Below, piece by piece: positions 1 through 10,729 of a stretch of DNA of 64,000 bases (the stretch's first letter is position 1; every line of letters starts with the position of its first letter). The notes under the pieces are model-generated. The model made no database searches, had not been told where the DNA came from, and saw only the letters and a program-made list of their open reading frames with translations. The stretch comes from Theobroma cacao (lineage: Eukaryota; Streptophyta; Magnoliopsida; Malvales; Malvaceae), in NCBI RefSeq assembly GCF_000208745.1, contig NC_030856.1, positions 9,821,312 to 9,885,311 on the forward strand. The letters are read 5' to 3'. A program made the translations under genes and the position numbers.

Positions 1-1780
1 ATTGACACTTCATAAGAAAGGAATTTCTGTTAAGGACATTGTATGATATTTGAATAGGTGAGTATATCCGTTAAACGATTTTTGTTCTATTATTTAGAGG
101 AGCCACTTAAGTTAGAAAGTTCGTTATTGGTGATGATAATGCTAGTCATTGTGCACATTGTCCAGACTCTTAGCTAGTAGGGAGTATAAATGAATACTAG
201 TCTTGTGGGGTGGAGTGAACATAAGTCGGTTTGTCTGGCAAGCGTGCTGTTATTGATTTCTTACTCAAGTGCACGTATCGTTAACAAGTAATATAATAAT
301 AAATAAAATTTGTTCCCGTAGAGAATTGAATTAATTCCTAATTGCTAACTACTAAAATTGTAACACCTTAATTTTAGCCAAACGATTAAATTTAAAATTA
401 TTAAAAAGAAAAATTAAAACTAATAAACTGAAACTAAAATTAAATAGTAAATTGGTTTGATAAAACTCACTTAACTACCAGACCTAAGATTATGATGTCC
501 TTCAATACTTCATCTGATTTTTTCTTTCTCTCTTAACTTAGTTTAATGGATTAAGTTGTTAACCTAGAGTCCTAAATTATTTACAAGTTTCTGTCGAGTT
601 TCTCATAAAAATACCTCTCCCAATTAATTTACTATATATTTATGCAAATTAAATTGAAGAAAGATTCATTAAGTTCGTGCTCTAATTTAGGCTACGTATG
701 GCTTATCGGTGAATGTCTACCCTATATGCAAATCAAATCACCTACGCAACTATGTGTGTTCAATCATACGTTATTTTATTCTAGGTCTATTTAAATCTCC
801 TTTGTCAAGGTTTAACCTAAGATTCTAATTTAATCTACTTGGTGATTAGGCAATTAAAAGTATTAAGAACAGAATAAAATAAACAACTTAAATCCATCAA
901 ACATAAACAAAAGAGAGATAAATAAATCAGACTACATATTGTGTTCAATCATAATCTTAGATAAAAAATTTAATTCCCTATCAAGTCACACATCATCATC
1001 AAATAAAATTTAAACATTAAAAAAAAAAACTAAGAGAAAAAGATAATAAAAAAGATAGAAAAACTCAAGAATTGTATTCTTGATATCCAAATCTCCTTGA
1101 ATCCTTCAAATTCTTCGTAGCTTTAATGACTTTGCGGCTTGACTCTCAACTGTTAATCTAGTGTCTCATTCTCTCCTAAAAGTCATCCCAAAGGTTGTTT
1201 TTATAGGACTTTGAAGTTAGGCCAAGTTGTATAAAGAAAGAAATCAATATCAATTAGAATTTCCTCATCAGATTACGTGGACTACGGCCTACTTCCTCCA
1301 AAGCTGCAGCCTTGACCATTTAAATAGCAGAAATCATAATTGTTCTATGATTGCTGCAGTGTTCCAACAAGATTTTTGACAACCTTCAATGCCGAACTGG
1401 GCAAAGTGGTAAACATAAAAGTTGTATCTTTTTCTCTTATCTTTCCAGTGGTCTAAGAATCACTTCATTTGGAGCTATATAGAGAGAGTTATAATCAAAA
1501 TATGGAAACATATGCAGTGGAGATCTACACCTTAAAATTGCTCTTCTTCTTCCATTAAAATTGTTCTTTCATCAAACACCTACAAAAGCACACATAAATC
1601 AATAACAACCTATCTTAATCACATTAACACCAAATTAAGCATAAAATTAATCAAGATTAGATTGACTCACCTAAATTAACTAATTTAAAATAATTAAATA
1701 AAACTTACTAATTTCTATGTATTACTATAAAAACTAAATTAAATTACTATCAAAATTACTATTAACATTCCATCTTAGAT
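1..1780. repeat. Degenerate LTR-retrotransposon-like AT-rich DNA
   Basis: No coding region was found. Around positions 268-330 the sequence has a CAAGTGCACG...CAAGTAAT block followed by a 'gttcccgtagagaatt' segment, a pattern I associate with long LTRs of plant Gypsy elements. The rest is AT-rich with many short A runs. The assignment to a Gypsy LTR is from memory of such motifs. Ends, strand and target duplication cannot be defined. Confidence 0.3.
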
Positions 1781-2036
1781 CCGAATGCTCATCTCCTCCG
1801 ACGTATTAGGGGCTTACTACAAAAAGAATGGGATTGCTTTTTAACTCACATTCATCGTGAAGCTAATCAGTGTTCTGATCGAATAGCCACGGACCATGAA
1901 AGCTTATAGCTTGGTTTACATATCTTTGATTTTCCACTATCTTATGTTAATTCTTGTCTTTTATCAGACACGCTAGGAGTTTCATGGCCTATAATGATGT
2001 AATTGGTTATTTAGTATTTCCCCTTTATAAAAAAAA
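1781..2036 (+). mobile_element. 5'-truncated LINE: RNase H tail fragment
   Basis: One reading frame from 1781 gives about 45 residues ending in a THIHREANQCSDRIA block. This is the typical C-terminal RNase H end of plant LINE ORF2 (H-REAN--AD--A). It is followed by about 100 bp of 3' sequence and an A-run near 2033-2040. No reverse transcriptase lies upstream, so this is a dead 5'-truncated copy. No clear target-site duplication was seen. Confidence 0.6.
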
Positions 2037-2133
2037 TGTTTATTTTAATAATTAGGAAATTAGGATATTAACAAAATTTCATTTTTTTAAAACGAGATAA
2101 TCACTGGTCTCCTTGTCCAACCTCCATTTTGAT

Positions 2134-2150
2134 TATATATATATATATAT
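2134..2150. repeat. (TA)n microsatellite
   Basis: Uninterrupted TA dinucleotide run, followed by another short TA-rich stretch to about 2172. It sits at the left edge of the block that is duplicated near gene 2. Confidence 0.8.
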
Positions 2151-2159
2151 AATTATTTT

Positions 2160-2760
2160 TTATATATATAATAAGGAAAGCATACAACTAAAATTATAGT
2201 TATATATAATAAAAATGAAAAAAAAAGGATTATTACAGTTAACATTTATTGTTTCAAATAAAAAACTGAATTTATTGTATTATCCAAAAACGTGAAATTT
2301 ACCAAGGTGATATTAACCAAATTAATATATAAATAAATTAAATTGATAATTATTACCTGAACAGTGTACAGTTGGTGGCTTCCATCTTGCGGCGTCTTAC
2401 ACGTCTGTGCACATAACATACACTTTGGCTTTTGAAGATTAAATTCAAAGGATGATAACATCGAGAATTTCATTTTAAATATTATTATTCTTAAGAAATC
2501 AATCTTTTAATGCAATATGTATCCTTGACGTGCAGCATGCTGTGTCCTAATTAACTCGAATTATAGTATTTAACGTATATTATACCTGAATATTTAATTT
2601 AATGTTAAGTGTTTTAAAGAGTCGAATTCTAATTTTTTTTTATATTAAAAAGTAAGATTTAATATCCTTGGAAAACTGGAAACTTTAGACCTAGATGTTA
2701 CTGCTTATAAGGAGTTGACAATCTCTTAGGCAAGTTTCGTCCATCTTTTTTTTCTGACTT
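2160..2760. repeat. Upstream duplication block, copy 1 (matches 23165-24230)
   Basis: Several stretches align with 23165-24230 in the same order and orientation: the 'aaggaaagcat' start, the 'ggtggcttccatct' segment at 2371 against 23512, the 'gaaatcaatcttttaatgca' segment at 2496 against 23610, and the 'gttgacaatctcttaggca' segment at 2715 against 24190. Copy 2 has about 350 extra bases (about 23670-24030). The block is a relic of the segmental duplication that produced the two dioxygenase genes. It contains no gene of its own. Confidence 0.7.
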
Positions 2761-3719
2761 GTTCATTATGTCACTTGAATTTTAAATACAAAACTTCATT
2801 CGTTTGTAGAAAATGTGCCTTGTTAAACTATATTATCTGTTGCTTTCTACAGAAATAGAGCTGGATTAGTTTACACATTAACTGGAGTCATTGAATTACT
2901 TTCATTATTTTTATTTGCAAGACAAGAAATGTATATTCATAAACCAAAATATATAGGCATGCTGCCAAAAGTCCTTAGTCAATGGGAGACAAAGACTTGT
3001 GACAGACAAGAGCAATTCATTGAAAGCTCAGGGAAAAAAAAGAAATACATGAACCAGCTATAAACTGAATTCCCACCCATCTGGAAAAACAGAAATGAAG
3101 AACAAAAACATAGTACACCAAACTCAAAAACCCACCCTTATTCTATATTTAACCTTATGTTTGGAACAAATATAAATGCCAGATTTGTTTCAACTCTTTT
3201 CTTTTATGTTACTTTGTGAAAGACAATTCAAATAAACTATTTTAGTCAGATGATACAAACACCTACTATTGAGTCAAATAATGAAGTGCCAAATTTATTG
3301 CAAATTTAAATAAACTCAAAACACATTTGCACGCGAACCGAATTTTCAAATTAAAAGGTTTGTGTTTTTTTCGGTTGGTTCTGGCTGCTTTTTGAAAACT
3401 ATTTGTGATGCTGCTGCTTGGGTTTCTGTGTTTATATATACTGCTGGTGTCTTTGTGTGTTTGCCCATGTGGTGGTGTTAATGCTGATTACGTAGCTTGC
3501 TGCGGTTACGACTCTGATGGTCTTACGTCTGGGTGGTTTTTTGTTGCTGTTACTGGTACCCTAAAACGCTGAAAGGGTAGTGCTGCTGTGTGGTTTGTCA
3601 TATGTGTGTGCTACAAGTTAAGGGAGCACTGAGCGCTGGCGTTAGGAAGAGTGCCTATTTGTTATAAAGTCTGTGCTTTTTTGAAGCTGAGATAAGGGTT
3701 CATGGACTTGTATACCTTC
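2761..3719. other. Intergenic, no gene seen
   Basis: No supportable coding sequence. The stretch 3360-3720 is T/G-rich (repeated 'ctgctg', 'gtgtgtttg') and resembles the 3' UTR style of plant LINEs, but no coding remnant is attached. Confidence 0.4.
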
Positions 3720-3845
3720 CAGGATCAGTTTTCTGTTGTTTTTTTTTTTCTTTCACAAGAACTTTTTACTACTTATTTTTCTTAATACTTCAGATATGAG
3801 CAGTAGGAACACATTTGATAGTATAAATACATTAATCTTTTTTTT
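3720..3845. repeat. Upstream duplication block, second patch (matches 25385-25480)
   Basis: The stretch 'gaactttttactacttatttt ... gagcagtaggaacacat' aligns with 25400-25480 ('gaacttctttttactacttt ... gagcattataaacacaaat'). It extends the duplicated upstream region of genes 1 and 2. In copy 1 it is followed at once by a T-run and inserted DNA. Confidence 0.6.
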
Positions 3846-4020
3846 TTGTGAAAAATAATTTTATTAACAGTGATAGGACTGGTAAGGGCGGAAGAAACCA
3901 GTATAATTGCCAAAAAAAAGAAAAAACACCTGCCACTCAACAAGACTTTGGCAGCAACTCTTTCAAAAGACCTAATGAACTCAACGACATACGAAAAAAA
4001 AAAAAAAAAGCTGCTCATTG
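3838..4020 (-). mobile_element. Reverse-oriented LINE/SINE 3' end
   Basis: A T-run at 3838-3848 begins a segment that reads on the minus strand as the 3' end of a non-LTR retroelement closed by a poly(A) tail. A second A-run lies near 3996-4010. No coding motif is present, so the class is inferred only from tail polarity and from interruption of the duplicated upstream block. Confidence 0.35.
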
Positions 4021-4250
4021 AGAAATCTGAACAGAACTAAATAACGACTGCCAATCAACCCTTAGACCTAAACTTGCTGCAAAGGCTATCAAGAAACACA
4101 CTTGCCATACTTTGGTAAACCGAGAACGTGGAGATTAAACAGCCAGTATTGCACAAAAGGTTCCCCGTTAATACCAGCATCCCAAATTCCCAACCAAGGG
4201 TGGTTCAATAATCTTAAAGACCTAAAGTTAAATATTCAAATGAGGTTTTT

Positions 4251-4327
4251 TTTTATTGAAATTAAGAAAATGATGTATTTTATTGAAATTAAAAAAATGA
4301 TGTATTTTATTGAAATTAAGAAAGAGC
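4251..4327. repeat. 27-bp tandem repeat, about 2.9 copies
   Basis: Units start at 4251, 4278 and 4305 with period 27; each starts 'ttttattgaaattaa' and the first two end 'aaatgatgta'. Because 27 is divisible by three the repeat stays open in frame (IEIKKMMYF), which creates a spurious small ORF at 4102-4380. Confidence 0.85.
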
Positions 4328-4380
4328 AAATGAGGAAAGAAGAATTCATAAGTGGATATTATAAATTGAAAAAAAAATAA

Positions 4381-5188
4381 TTGATTTTATATATAGGAAA
4401 AAAATAGTTGTTGGAGATCATTAAATACATATTTTCCTTAGTTGATTTGGGAGAATTAATAGTATTGTGGGAATTGAGAAGTGATTAAAAATTGAGATTT
4501 GATAGGTAGGGAAGTGAGAAAATATGTCATTTTATTAATTATCTTGACTTTTAGATATTTTTAATGAGAAATGAGATGAATAGTTGAGAATTAATAAGGG
4601 TGTTGAAGTGAGAGAAAAGAGATATTTATTAAGCATAAGAGAACAGGTAGATATTTTATTAATTATCTTAATTTTTGTATAATTTTAATATAATTAATTA
4701 TTATATAATTATTATAAAATTATGGACCTCTCCAAATTTGGAGCCTAAAACCCTTGTTTTGGTGGCTTAACCCACTAGCTGGCACTGATCCTTACCACAA
4801 ATGTAGACACAAAATCCTTATTACAAAAAAAAAAAAAAAATAGCTCAGTTGCTCATCTTCAATTGCCCTGTTGCCTATAAAGAAAAATGCCATTAGCACT
4901 GTTAGTAAATGTAGCACAATCTCAAGACTGTTACATCAGCACCCGTTTGACACCCTAGCAGTTAAAAGAGCTAACACGTAGATTAGTAGAAGTCAAGCAT
5001 CGATTGAGACCTATTATCATCTTTTTACTCCAACCCTTTTTCCACATTTCTCTTTCCATCATTGCCACGCTAGACCCCCACCTTTTCACTACCGTTCCCA
5101 ACCTTTTCCTACCTCTTTTTAACACCACTTCTCCCTCTTTTCACCCCCCAACCCTTCTTTAGACAGTCCACCACCCTTAACCCCTTCT
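4381..5188. other. Intergenic, no gene seen
   Basis: AT-rich, purine-rich stretch to about 4720, then a C-rich stretch with homopolymers at 5020-5180. No coding remnant or clear element boundary was recognised before the Copia LTR begins. Confidence 0.4.
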
Positions 5189-5620
5189 TGAAGAATGATC
5201 ATTAGCCTATTAAAACAGGAGTAACAGAGCTATGGCAGGAAGTAACAAACATTTGAAGAATGAAGAAAGCTGCCAAAAGGTGCCAAACTATGTCGTTTCT
5301 ACTTTACTAAATTCAATTTAGTAAAACATCGGCTTCAAATGTCATTTAGTGTATTTTGTGTCTGAGCCTAGGCTATACGTTAGTTTTGAGTGTCATTTTA
5401 GCCTTTGGTGCCTTAAATGTTTGTATCTTGTGTTGTTTTATTCTTCTTTGTAAGGTTATATGCCACATGTTTATTTTCTCTTTTTGTTATGTTAGCCGTT
5501 GTATTGCACAAAATACTATGCATGTTTTATGTGCCTAGTTAGTTGATCATTTGTTCTTAGTTTATTCTCCCTAGGCTACATCTAAGCTCGAATTAGTTTT
5601 TCATTTTCAAATGGTGGTAT

Positions 5621-5637
5621 AAATAGCTGAATATGAA
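5621..5637. repeat. Target-site duplication of LINE A, left copy
   Basis: AAATAGCTGAATATGAA here matches AAATAGTTGAATATGAA at 9575-9591 with one mismatch. The first three A's overlap the poly(A) tail on the right side. The pair brackets a LINE that ends in poly(A), as expected for target-primed reverse transcription. Confidence 0.85.
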
Positions 5638-5660
5638 CATCTAAAAACACTTTTTTCAAG

Positions 5661-7518
5661 ATGCAAAACAAAGGCTCGACTTTCAGACACGGTGGTCTGC
5701 AAAATAGGGGCACCACGGTACACATCGCAAATCTCCCTCTCCATATCACAACCCAATGGCTCAAAACCATCTGCCACCACTATGGGAGGGTTGCGAGGTT
5801 TCAATTCCTCCAAGACAACCGAGCTATGACAGGAAATATGGGTTTGTTCGGTTCTTCACAATGGAGGATGTGAGAATAACTATTCAAAGTTTAAATGGTA
5901 CCTGGTTCTTCAACCTTAGATTAGCTCTTAACTTAGCTAGAAAAAACCAGATCCAAAGACCAAATGGAAACAGAAATCCCTAAAATCAAAACAGGAATCC
6001 CCAAACCCAACCTTCAAGAAACCAAAACAACTTTACCCAAACCCAAATCCCTATACCCCAATCACCTTTTATGAACCAGAATACTCGTGTGCAGACAACA
6101 ATTAACCACCAAAACACAGCAGAAACCTCAGCAAGAAAGGAGATTACCAGATCTTATCTTCAAGCTTTCTTGGGCCATCAACCACCACCGAAAGTTATGC
6201 TCCCTCCTCTATCGCCAATTAACTCTGTCAAATTGTGTACAGATCATATTGAGAATGAAATTCTTCATTGGCTTGATTGTTGTGTGGTTGGTAAATGTAA
6301 AGTGCATCAAGAGCTGGAGTTAATCACAAAGCTGATTAGGGAAAAATGAAGAAAGGGTTATGAAATTAAAAGGCTTTTAGGATACCAATTCCTTATCGCC
6401 TTCCCAAATACCCAATCTTTTGAACTCTCAAAGGTCAATAAATGGGATTGGTTAACTAAATAGTTCGATGAAATTAAAGAATGGTCAAAAAGCCTCACCA
6501 CAAAAGAACGACGCTATTGGCTCTCGATCTCTGGAGTTCTTATACATGCTTGGAGCAGAACCACCTTTAATAACATTGGTAGGTTGTGGGGTTCCTTTTT
6601 ATGCCTTGGTGAGGAAACCTCCTCTCTAAACTCTTTTGAACCTGCTAGCATGCTTATAACCACCGGATTATCTGAAAGAATCGATAAACATGTTAATCTT
6701 GTTGTTGAGGAACCGGATCTACTGCCTTTATGTCCGAGAATTTACACCCCGATTGCATTATGGATTATCTAGGTTGGCCACGTTGGCAACAAGATGATGA
6801 ATTAATCAACTTCTCCTCGGTCTCCATCTCAACTGAAACAGCACCCCCCACCACCCCTAGGGGCATCACCCATCTCTTTCCAGAACTTTCTCCGCCGACA
6901 ACAGCATGGCTTGAGCATTCCTCCTCTTATTTGTAAATTGGGCCAAGAACGGAACCCAGCCCAAGCTTTCATTATCACTCACTAGACCAATAGGACACAC
7001 CTTTCAAGTCTATGGACTACATTCCCCAACAAATTTCTCCAAGACACTAGCTTGAAAACCCACAACCTTATTCCTCTAACCCAAATTTTAATGGGACTTC
7101 ATCTTCTACCCTAATGGACAAGACTCAAGCAGAAAACCAAGGAACCATTCAAGATGAGCCATTGAACCAAATTGCTCCTTTCCCAAAACAACAAACTCTT
7201 GTAAATAGTAGCCCTATCCCAAACTCAATGGATGGACTTATATCTCCCAATCTCTTGACCCACGCCACAAACATTCCAACAGGTAGCTTATCCTCTGCCC
7301 CCATTACACCTTCACCTTCAAATCATTGCCTTAATGGTTCTGATGAAGAAAATCATAATCCAAATCTTGCTAGTTGTGACTCTAAGGAAAAAGATCATGT
7401 AGCAATATTTCCATTGCGTAAAACAACAAAAAAAGTCACTTTTCTAGAAGATATCTCTAGAGTTATCAAAGGTGCCATTATAAGCGGTAGAAAAGGGGGT
7501 AAAAAATCTGGCAAGTAG
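5661..7518 (+). pseudogene. LINE A ORF1 remnant (RRM + DUF4283-like)
   Basis: ORF1 proteins of plant LINEs bind the element RNA in a ribonucleoprotein. The 5' part shows an RRM-like fold signature split over two frames: TVHIANLPLHITTQWL (RNP2-like) at about 5718 and YGFVRFFTMEDVR (RNP1-like) at about 5838. Downstream, in other frames, SGVLIHAWSRTTFNNIG..WGSF at about 6530-6600 is the DUF4283-type block common to tree LINEs. The last open stretch is 7114-7518, Ser/Pro/Asn-rich with a lysine-rich end. At least three frameshifts or stops (for example at 5873, 5983 and 6349) break it. Confidence 0.7.
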
Positions 7519-8067
7519 AGGAAAAATTTAACCATTCCCCAGTAAAGGCGTGTCGTCATCCATGATTCTAAAAGCTCGTTCGCAAATGCTTCCTTATCTA
7601 ATGGTGACTTCAAGAACATGAATGCGAGTATTATGATTGAACCAGAGAAAACTTGGGACATCATCAAACAACTAGGTTATTCATCACGATGCGCTGACCC
7701 AAAAATATTAGGAAATTTAGAGAGAATGGAGGAACTCAACACATTAAGATAGTGAGCAGTGACCGATCCTTATTCATTAATCTCTTTTGTACATGTTATT
7801 TCATTTTTATTATGCTCAGTCGCTCTTTTTTTCTGTTGTCCTTTTTGCACAGACTCACACTTACTAACTATACTCATTACTGTGGTTAAGCAATTGCTTT
7901 GCTATTTTGGTTTTTTGTGTGAATATTCTCAATCCAATGCAGTTTCCTCTCTCAAGCATTTTCTCTAGCACCTATGGGGCTATATGAAATTTTATGCTTC
8001 TTCAATATCCAGAATTCTCTCTGCTTTTTTTTGCCTCTCCTCATATTATCTCACTTATCTAATCATG

Positions 8068-8753
8068 CACATATTTTCTTGGAACACACATGGACTTGGC
8101 CGCGCCCATAAACTAAACACCATACAAAGGGTGATTTGCTCCAACAATGTTGAATTTCTTTTTATCCAAGAGACAAAACTTTCAGATATCTCGAACAAAC
8201 TTATTGAACGTGTGTGGGGTAATGATGACATAGGCTAGTCCTTTAGTCCAGCTTCAAGAAGATCAGGTGGCATTTTATCTATTTGGGGCATCGAATCTTT
8301 TTCTCAATCTTCGTTGATCATTAGAGGGAACTTCATCATCCATATTGGCTCATGGCTCTTTCACAACTTCCACTATGCTATTATTAATGTCTACGCTCCC
8401 TGCACTGAAGATGACAAACATATCTTATGGGAGGAAATTCTTTCGTTTAGCGATCAACTCCTCTCTTCATGTTGTGTCGCTGGTGATTTCAATACTATTA
8501 GATGTCTTGAAGAGAGGCAGGGATGCACCACTTCTGGGACAGTCGCCTCGATCATTTTTTGCTTTCATCTGAATGGTTGTTCTGCTTTTGTGAATTGAGT
8601 CAAAAAGGTCTCAAGCGCTCATTTTCAAACCATTGTCCCATTCTTTTATCTTTTGAAACTGTTGATTGGGGTCCTAGACCTTTTCGATTTCTTGATTGCT
8701 GGCTTTTAACTCCTAGATTGAAAGACATGGTTGCCATTGACGATTTAGGTTGA
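8068..8753 (+). pseudogene. LINE A ORF2 endonuclease remnant
   Basis: Apurinic/apyrimidinic-type endonuclease domain that nicks the target DNA. Visible motifs: SWNTHGLGR at the N-terminus, IQETKLS (catalytic Glu) at about 8167, NVYAPC at about 8385, GDFNTIR (Asp/Asn pair) at about 8482 and SNHCPILL at about 8628 (catalytic His region). A stop interrupts after 8235. About 50 residues are missing between GDFNTIR...ERQG and the SRLDHFLLS block, with a frame change there. The domain ends near DWGPRPFRFLDCWL and runs straight into RNase H sequence. Confidence 0.75.
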
Positions 8754-8829
8754 TGATCTGAATCACGTATTTCTATAACAAGGAGGACACCGCTCCACCA
8801 ACGTGTGGGTGTTTCCTAGGTTCCGCCTC

Positions 8830-9256
8830 CCACAAGAGAATTCAAATTTAACATTGATGGGTCAGCCAAAGGTAAATTGGGACCTGCTGGTTGTGGAGGA
8901 GTTCTCTGAAATTCGGATGGCTTTGTTATGGGTTTATTTTTTAGCCCCTTAGACTGTGCAATTCCAACTATGTAGAGTTGATGGCTATTTTAAAGGCTTT
9001 GCGCCTCTACGTTGCCTCCCCCTATGCGACCTCCCCACTTATTATTGAATCTGATTCAAGAGTCACTCTCCCATGGGTCAATTTTGTCGAACACCGACCA
9101 TGGGATAAATGGAGCATTTTCAATGAGATCGATTCTTTATGTGTCTCACTTGGTATAGTGTCCTTCAAACACATCTTTAGAGAAGGAAATACTTTTGTTG
9201 ACTCTCTGGCAAGGCATGGAGCTGACAAAGGCACTTCATTCTCAGCTTGGTGGTGA
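8830..9256 (+). pseudogene. LINE A RNase H remnant
   Basis: RNase H domain (RVT_3 type) of a LINE ORF2 C-terminus. FKFNIDGSAKGKLGPAGCGG at 8840 carries the first catalytic Asp. ELMAILKAL at about 8975 carries the catalytic Glu, ESDSR at about 9048 the second Asp, and FREGNTFVDSLARHGA at about 9175 the terminal Asp. A TGA at about 8908 and a frame change near 8970 break the frame. It is followed by about 300 bp of 3' UTR and the poly(A) tail. Confidence 0.8.
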
Positions 9257-9710
9257 TCTTGTCAGATAGTTTATCCCTTCTTTTGCCATTCCACTTCACA
9301 TTTTGCTGATCAGGTTTGACTTTTTGGAAACTGCATTGAGGCGTTTCACTTGGGTTTCAAAAAAAATTTTTTTTGGTACTCCTTGTCAGCACTTTGTTCT
9401 TCTACCTTAAGTCTATGTTTACAGGTGTTGTCTATTTTTTTCCTTCGTATTCCAACAACAGATTCTGTCATCTATTGCTGCAGTTGCTGTATCTATGTCT
9501 TTAGGCCAACCTTTTGTAACTTTTTGTAACTCTTATATTATTAATGAATTTCTTTGGCAGAGCAAAAAAAAAAAAAATAGTTGAATATGAAAGGGAGATG
9601 ATTGAGCCTTTAAGTTCTTTTACTAATTCATCATTTTTCTCTCTTTCAAAATTTCCTTTGTTATTCAAGTTCTTAAGGTTTTTGGAAATCATTTCTTCAA
9701 AACCACAACA

Positions 9711-9722
9711 TGGTATTAGAGC
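9711..9722 (+). promoter_or_regulatory. Primer-binding site, Copia A
   Basis: TGGTATTAGAGC immediately follows the LTR end; it is the initiator tRNA-Met complement with one substitution (canonical TGGTATCAGAGC), as is usual for plant Copia elements. Confidence 0.85.
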
Positions 9723-9795
9723 TAAAGCTTCTTGAGGGACCTATGATTCAATTCTCACCTTGAATCTTCTTCAAATTGTGGATTGATCTTAGCTT

Positions 9796-10640
9796 CAATG
9801 GCAAAAGCAAGCTTCAACACTTTTGCACTTCTGATTTTCTCAGGTACTAATTATCAGTTCTAGGTAGTGTAGTTGAGAGCCTATTTGAAGGCTTTCGATC
9901 TCTAGGATGTAGTTGGAGTAGGTGGGGACCCTCATGTGCAAAGGCATGCTAATCCCACATTGGCTTAAATCAAATAGCATGGTGAGGAAATAGCAAAATG
10001 CTACAAGGCACTTTCATCCCTGCATTTTATTGTTTGAAATACTATTTTTGCTAAGATTATGAATTATGATGACTCTAAACAAGTTTGGGACAGTTTGCAA
10101 AAAGAATATGAAGGAAGTGTTCGGATTAGGCAAATGCAAGCACTGAATCTCTCAAGGCAATTTGAAATTTTGAAGATGAAAGAAGAAGAAAAAGGTATCC
10201 AGGACTAAATAGACAAAGTTATGAAGTTGGTGAATTAGCTAAGGCTCTTGGGAGAGGAAGTGACTGAAAGAAAAGTGGTCAACAAGATCTTGGTGTGTTT
10301 ACTAAAGAGATTTGAAGCTAAAATCTCATCTCTGAAAGATTTAAAGAGCTTAACATGAATTTCTATGAATGGATTGATTACTGTACTGCTTGTACAAGAG
10401 TAGAGAAAGGCCTTTAAGTGTGAAGACTTTATGGAGAATGCTTTGGTTGCCAAAACCAAAGGCTTAGGAGTTAAGGGTGGAAGGTTAAAGAAGCTTGAAG
10501 GTAAAGGAAGTAAATCTGGCGATCGAAAGTGGGGGAAGTAAAATGAAAAGCACCTTTCATGCCCTTGTTGGAAAAAGAAAAACCATACTTCCAAGTACAG
10601 TTGGTATAGGCCAAATGTGAAGTGTAGGCCTGTAACTAGT
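9796..10640 (+). pseudogene. Copia A gag remnant
   Basis: Capsid/nucleocapsid region of a Copia element. The frame from about 9798 begins MAKASFNTF and passes through stops. KIMNYDDSKQVWDSLQKEYEG at about 10050-10115 is the UBN2-type gag block. A degraded zinc knuckle (CPCWKKKNHTSKYSW...C) lies near 10560-10625. Several in-frame stops show it is dead. The minus-strand ORF at 10235-10594 is an antisense shadow. Confidence 0.7.
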
Positions 10641-10729
10641 TAGGCCATGTGGAGAAGGTACGTAAAGTTAATAAGTCTGATGTAGAAGGTATGGTTGTTG
10701 TAGTTAAAAAAGTTAGTAAATATGCATAA

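Larger units (their letters stand above)
5638..9577 (+). mobile_element. LINE A, internally deleted, inserted in Copia A 5' LTR
   Basis: Non-LTR retrotransposon of plant L1 type, 3.94 kb, flanked by a ~14-17 bp target duplication and ended by an A-run at 9564-9577. Order of remnants: ORF1 with an RRM-like domain (about 5700-5985) and downstream ORF1 sequence to 7518, endonuclease (8068-8753), then RNase H (about 8830-9256). The region that should hold the reverse transcriptase, normally over 2 kb, is missing between 8753 and 8830. The copy cannot have been mobile in this form without help. Confidence 0.85.
5189..9710 (+). mobile_element. 5' LTR of Copia element A, split by LINE A
   Basis: The LTR begins TGAAGAATGATC at 5189. 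It runs to 5637, is interrupted by a 3.94 kb LINE, resumes at 9592 and ends ...CACAACA at 9710, directly before a tRNA-Met-type primer site. The total is 568 bp without the insert. It matches the 3' LTR at 13518 over the first ~280 bp, including 'tgaagaatgat', 'agctatggcaggaa' and 'ctaaattcaatttagtaaaa'. Confidence 0.85.

Noticed and set aside
4102..4380. 92-codon ORF with IEIKKMMYF repeats
   Set aside because: Created by the 27-bp tandem repeat; no gene context.
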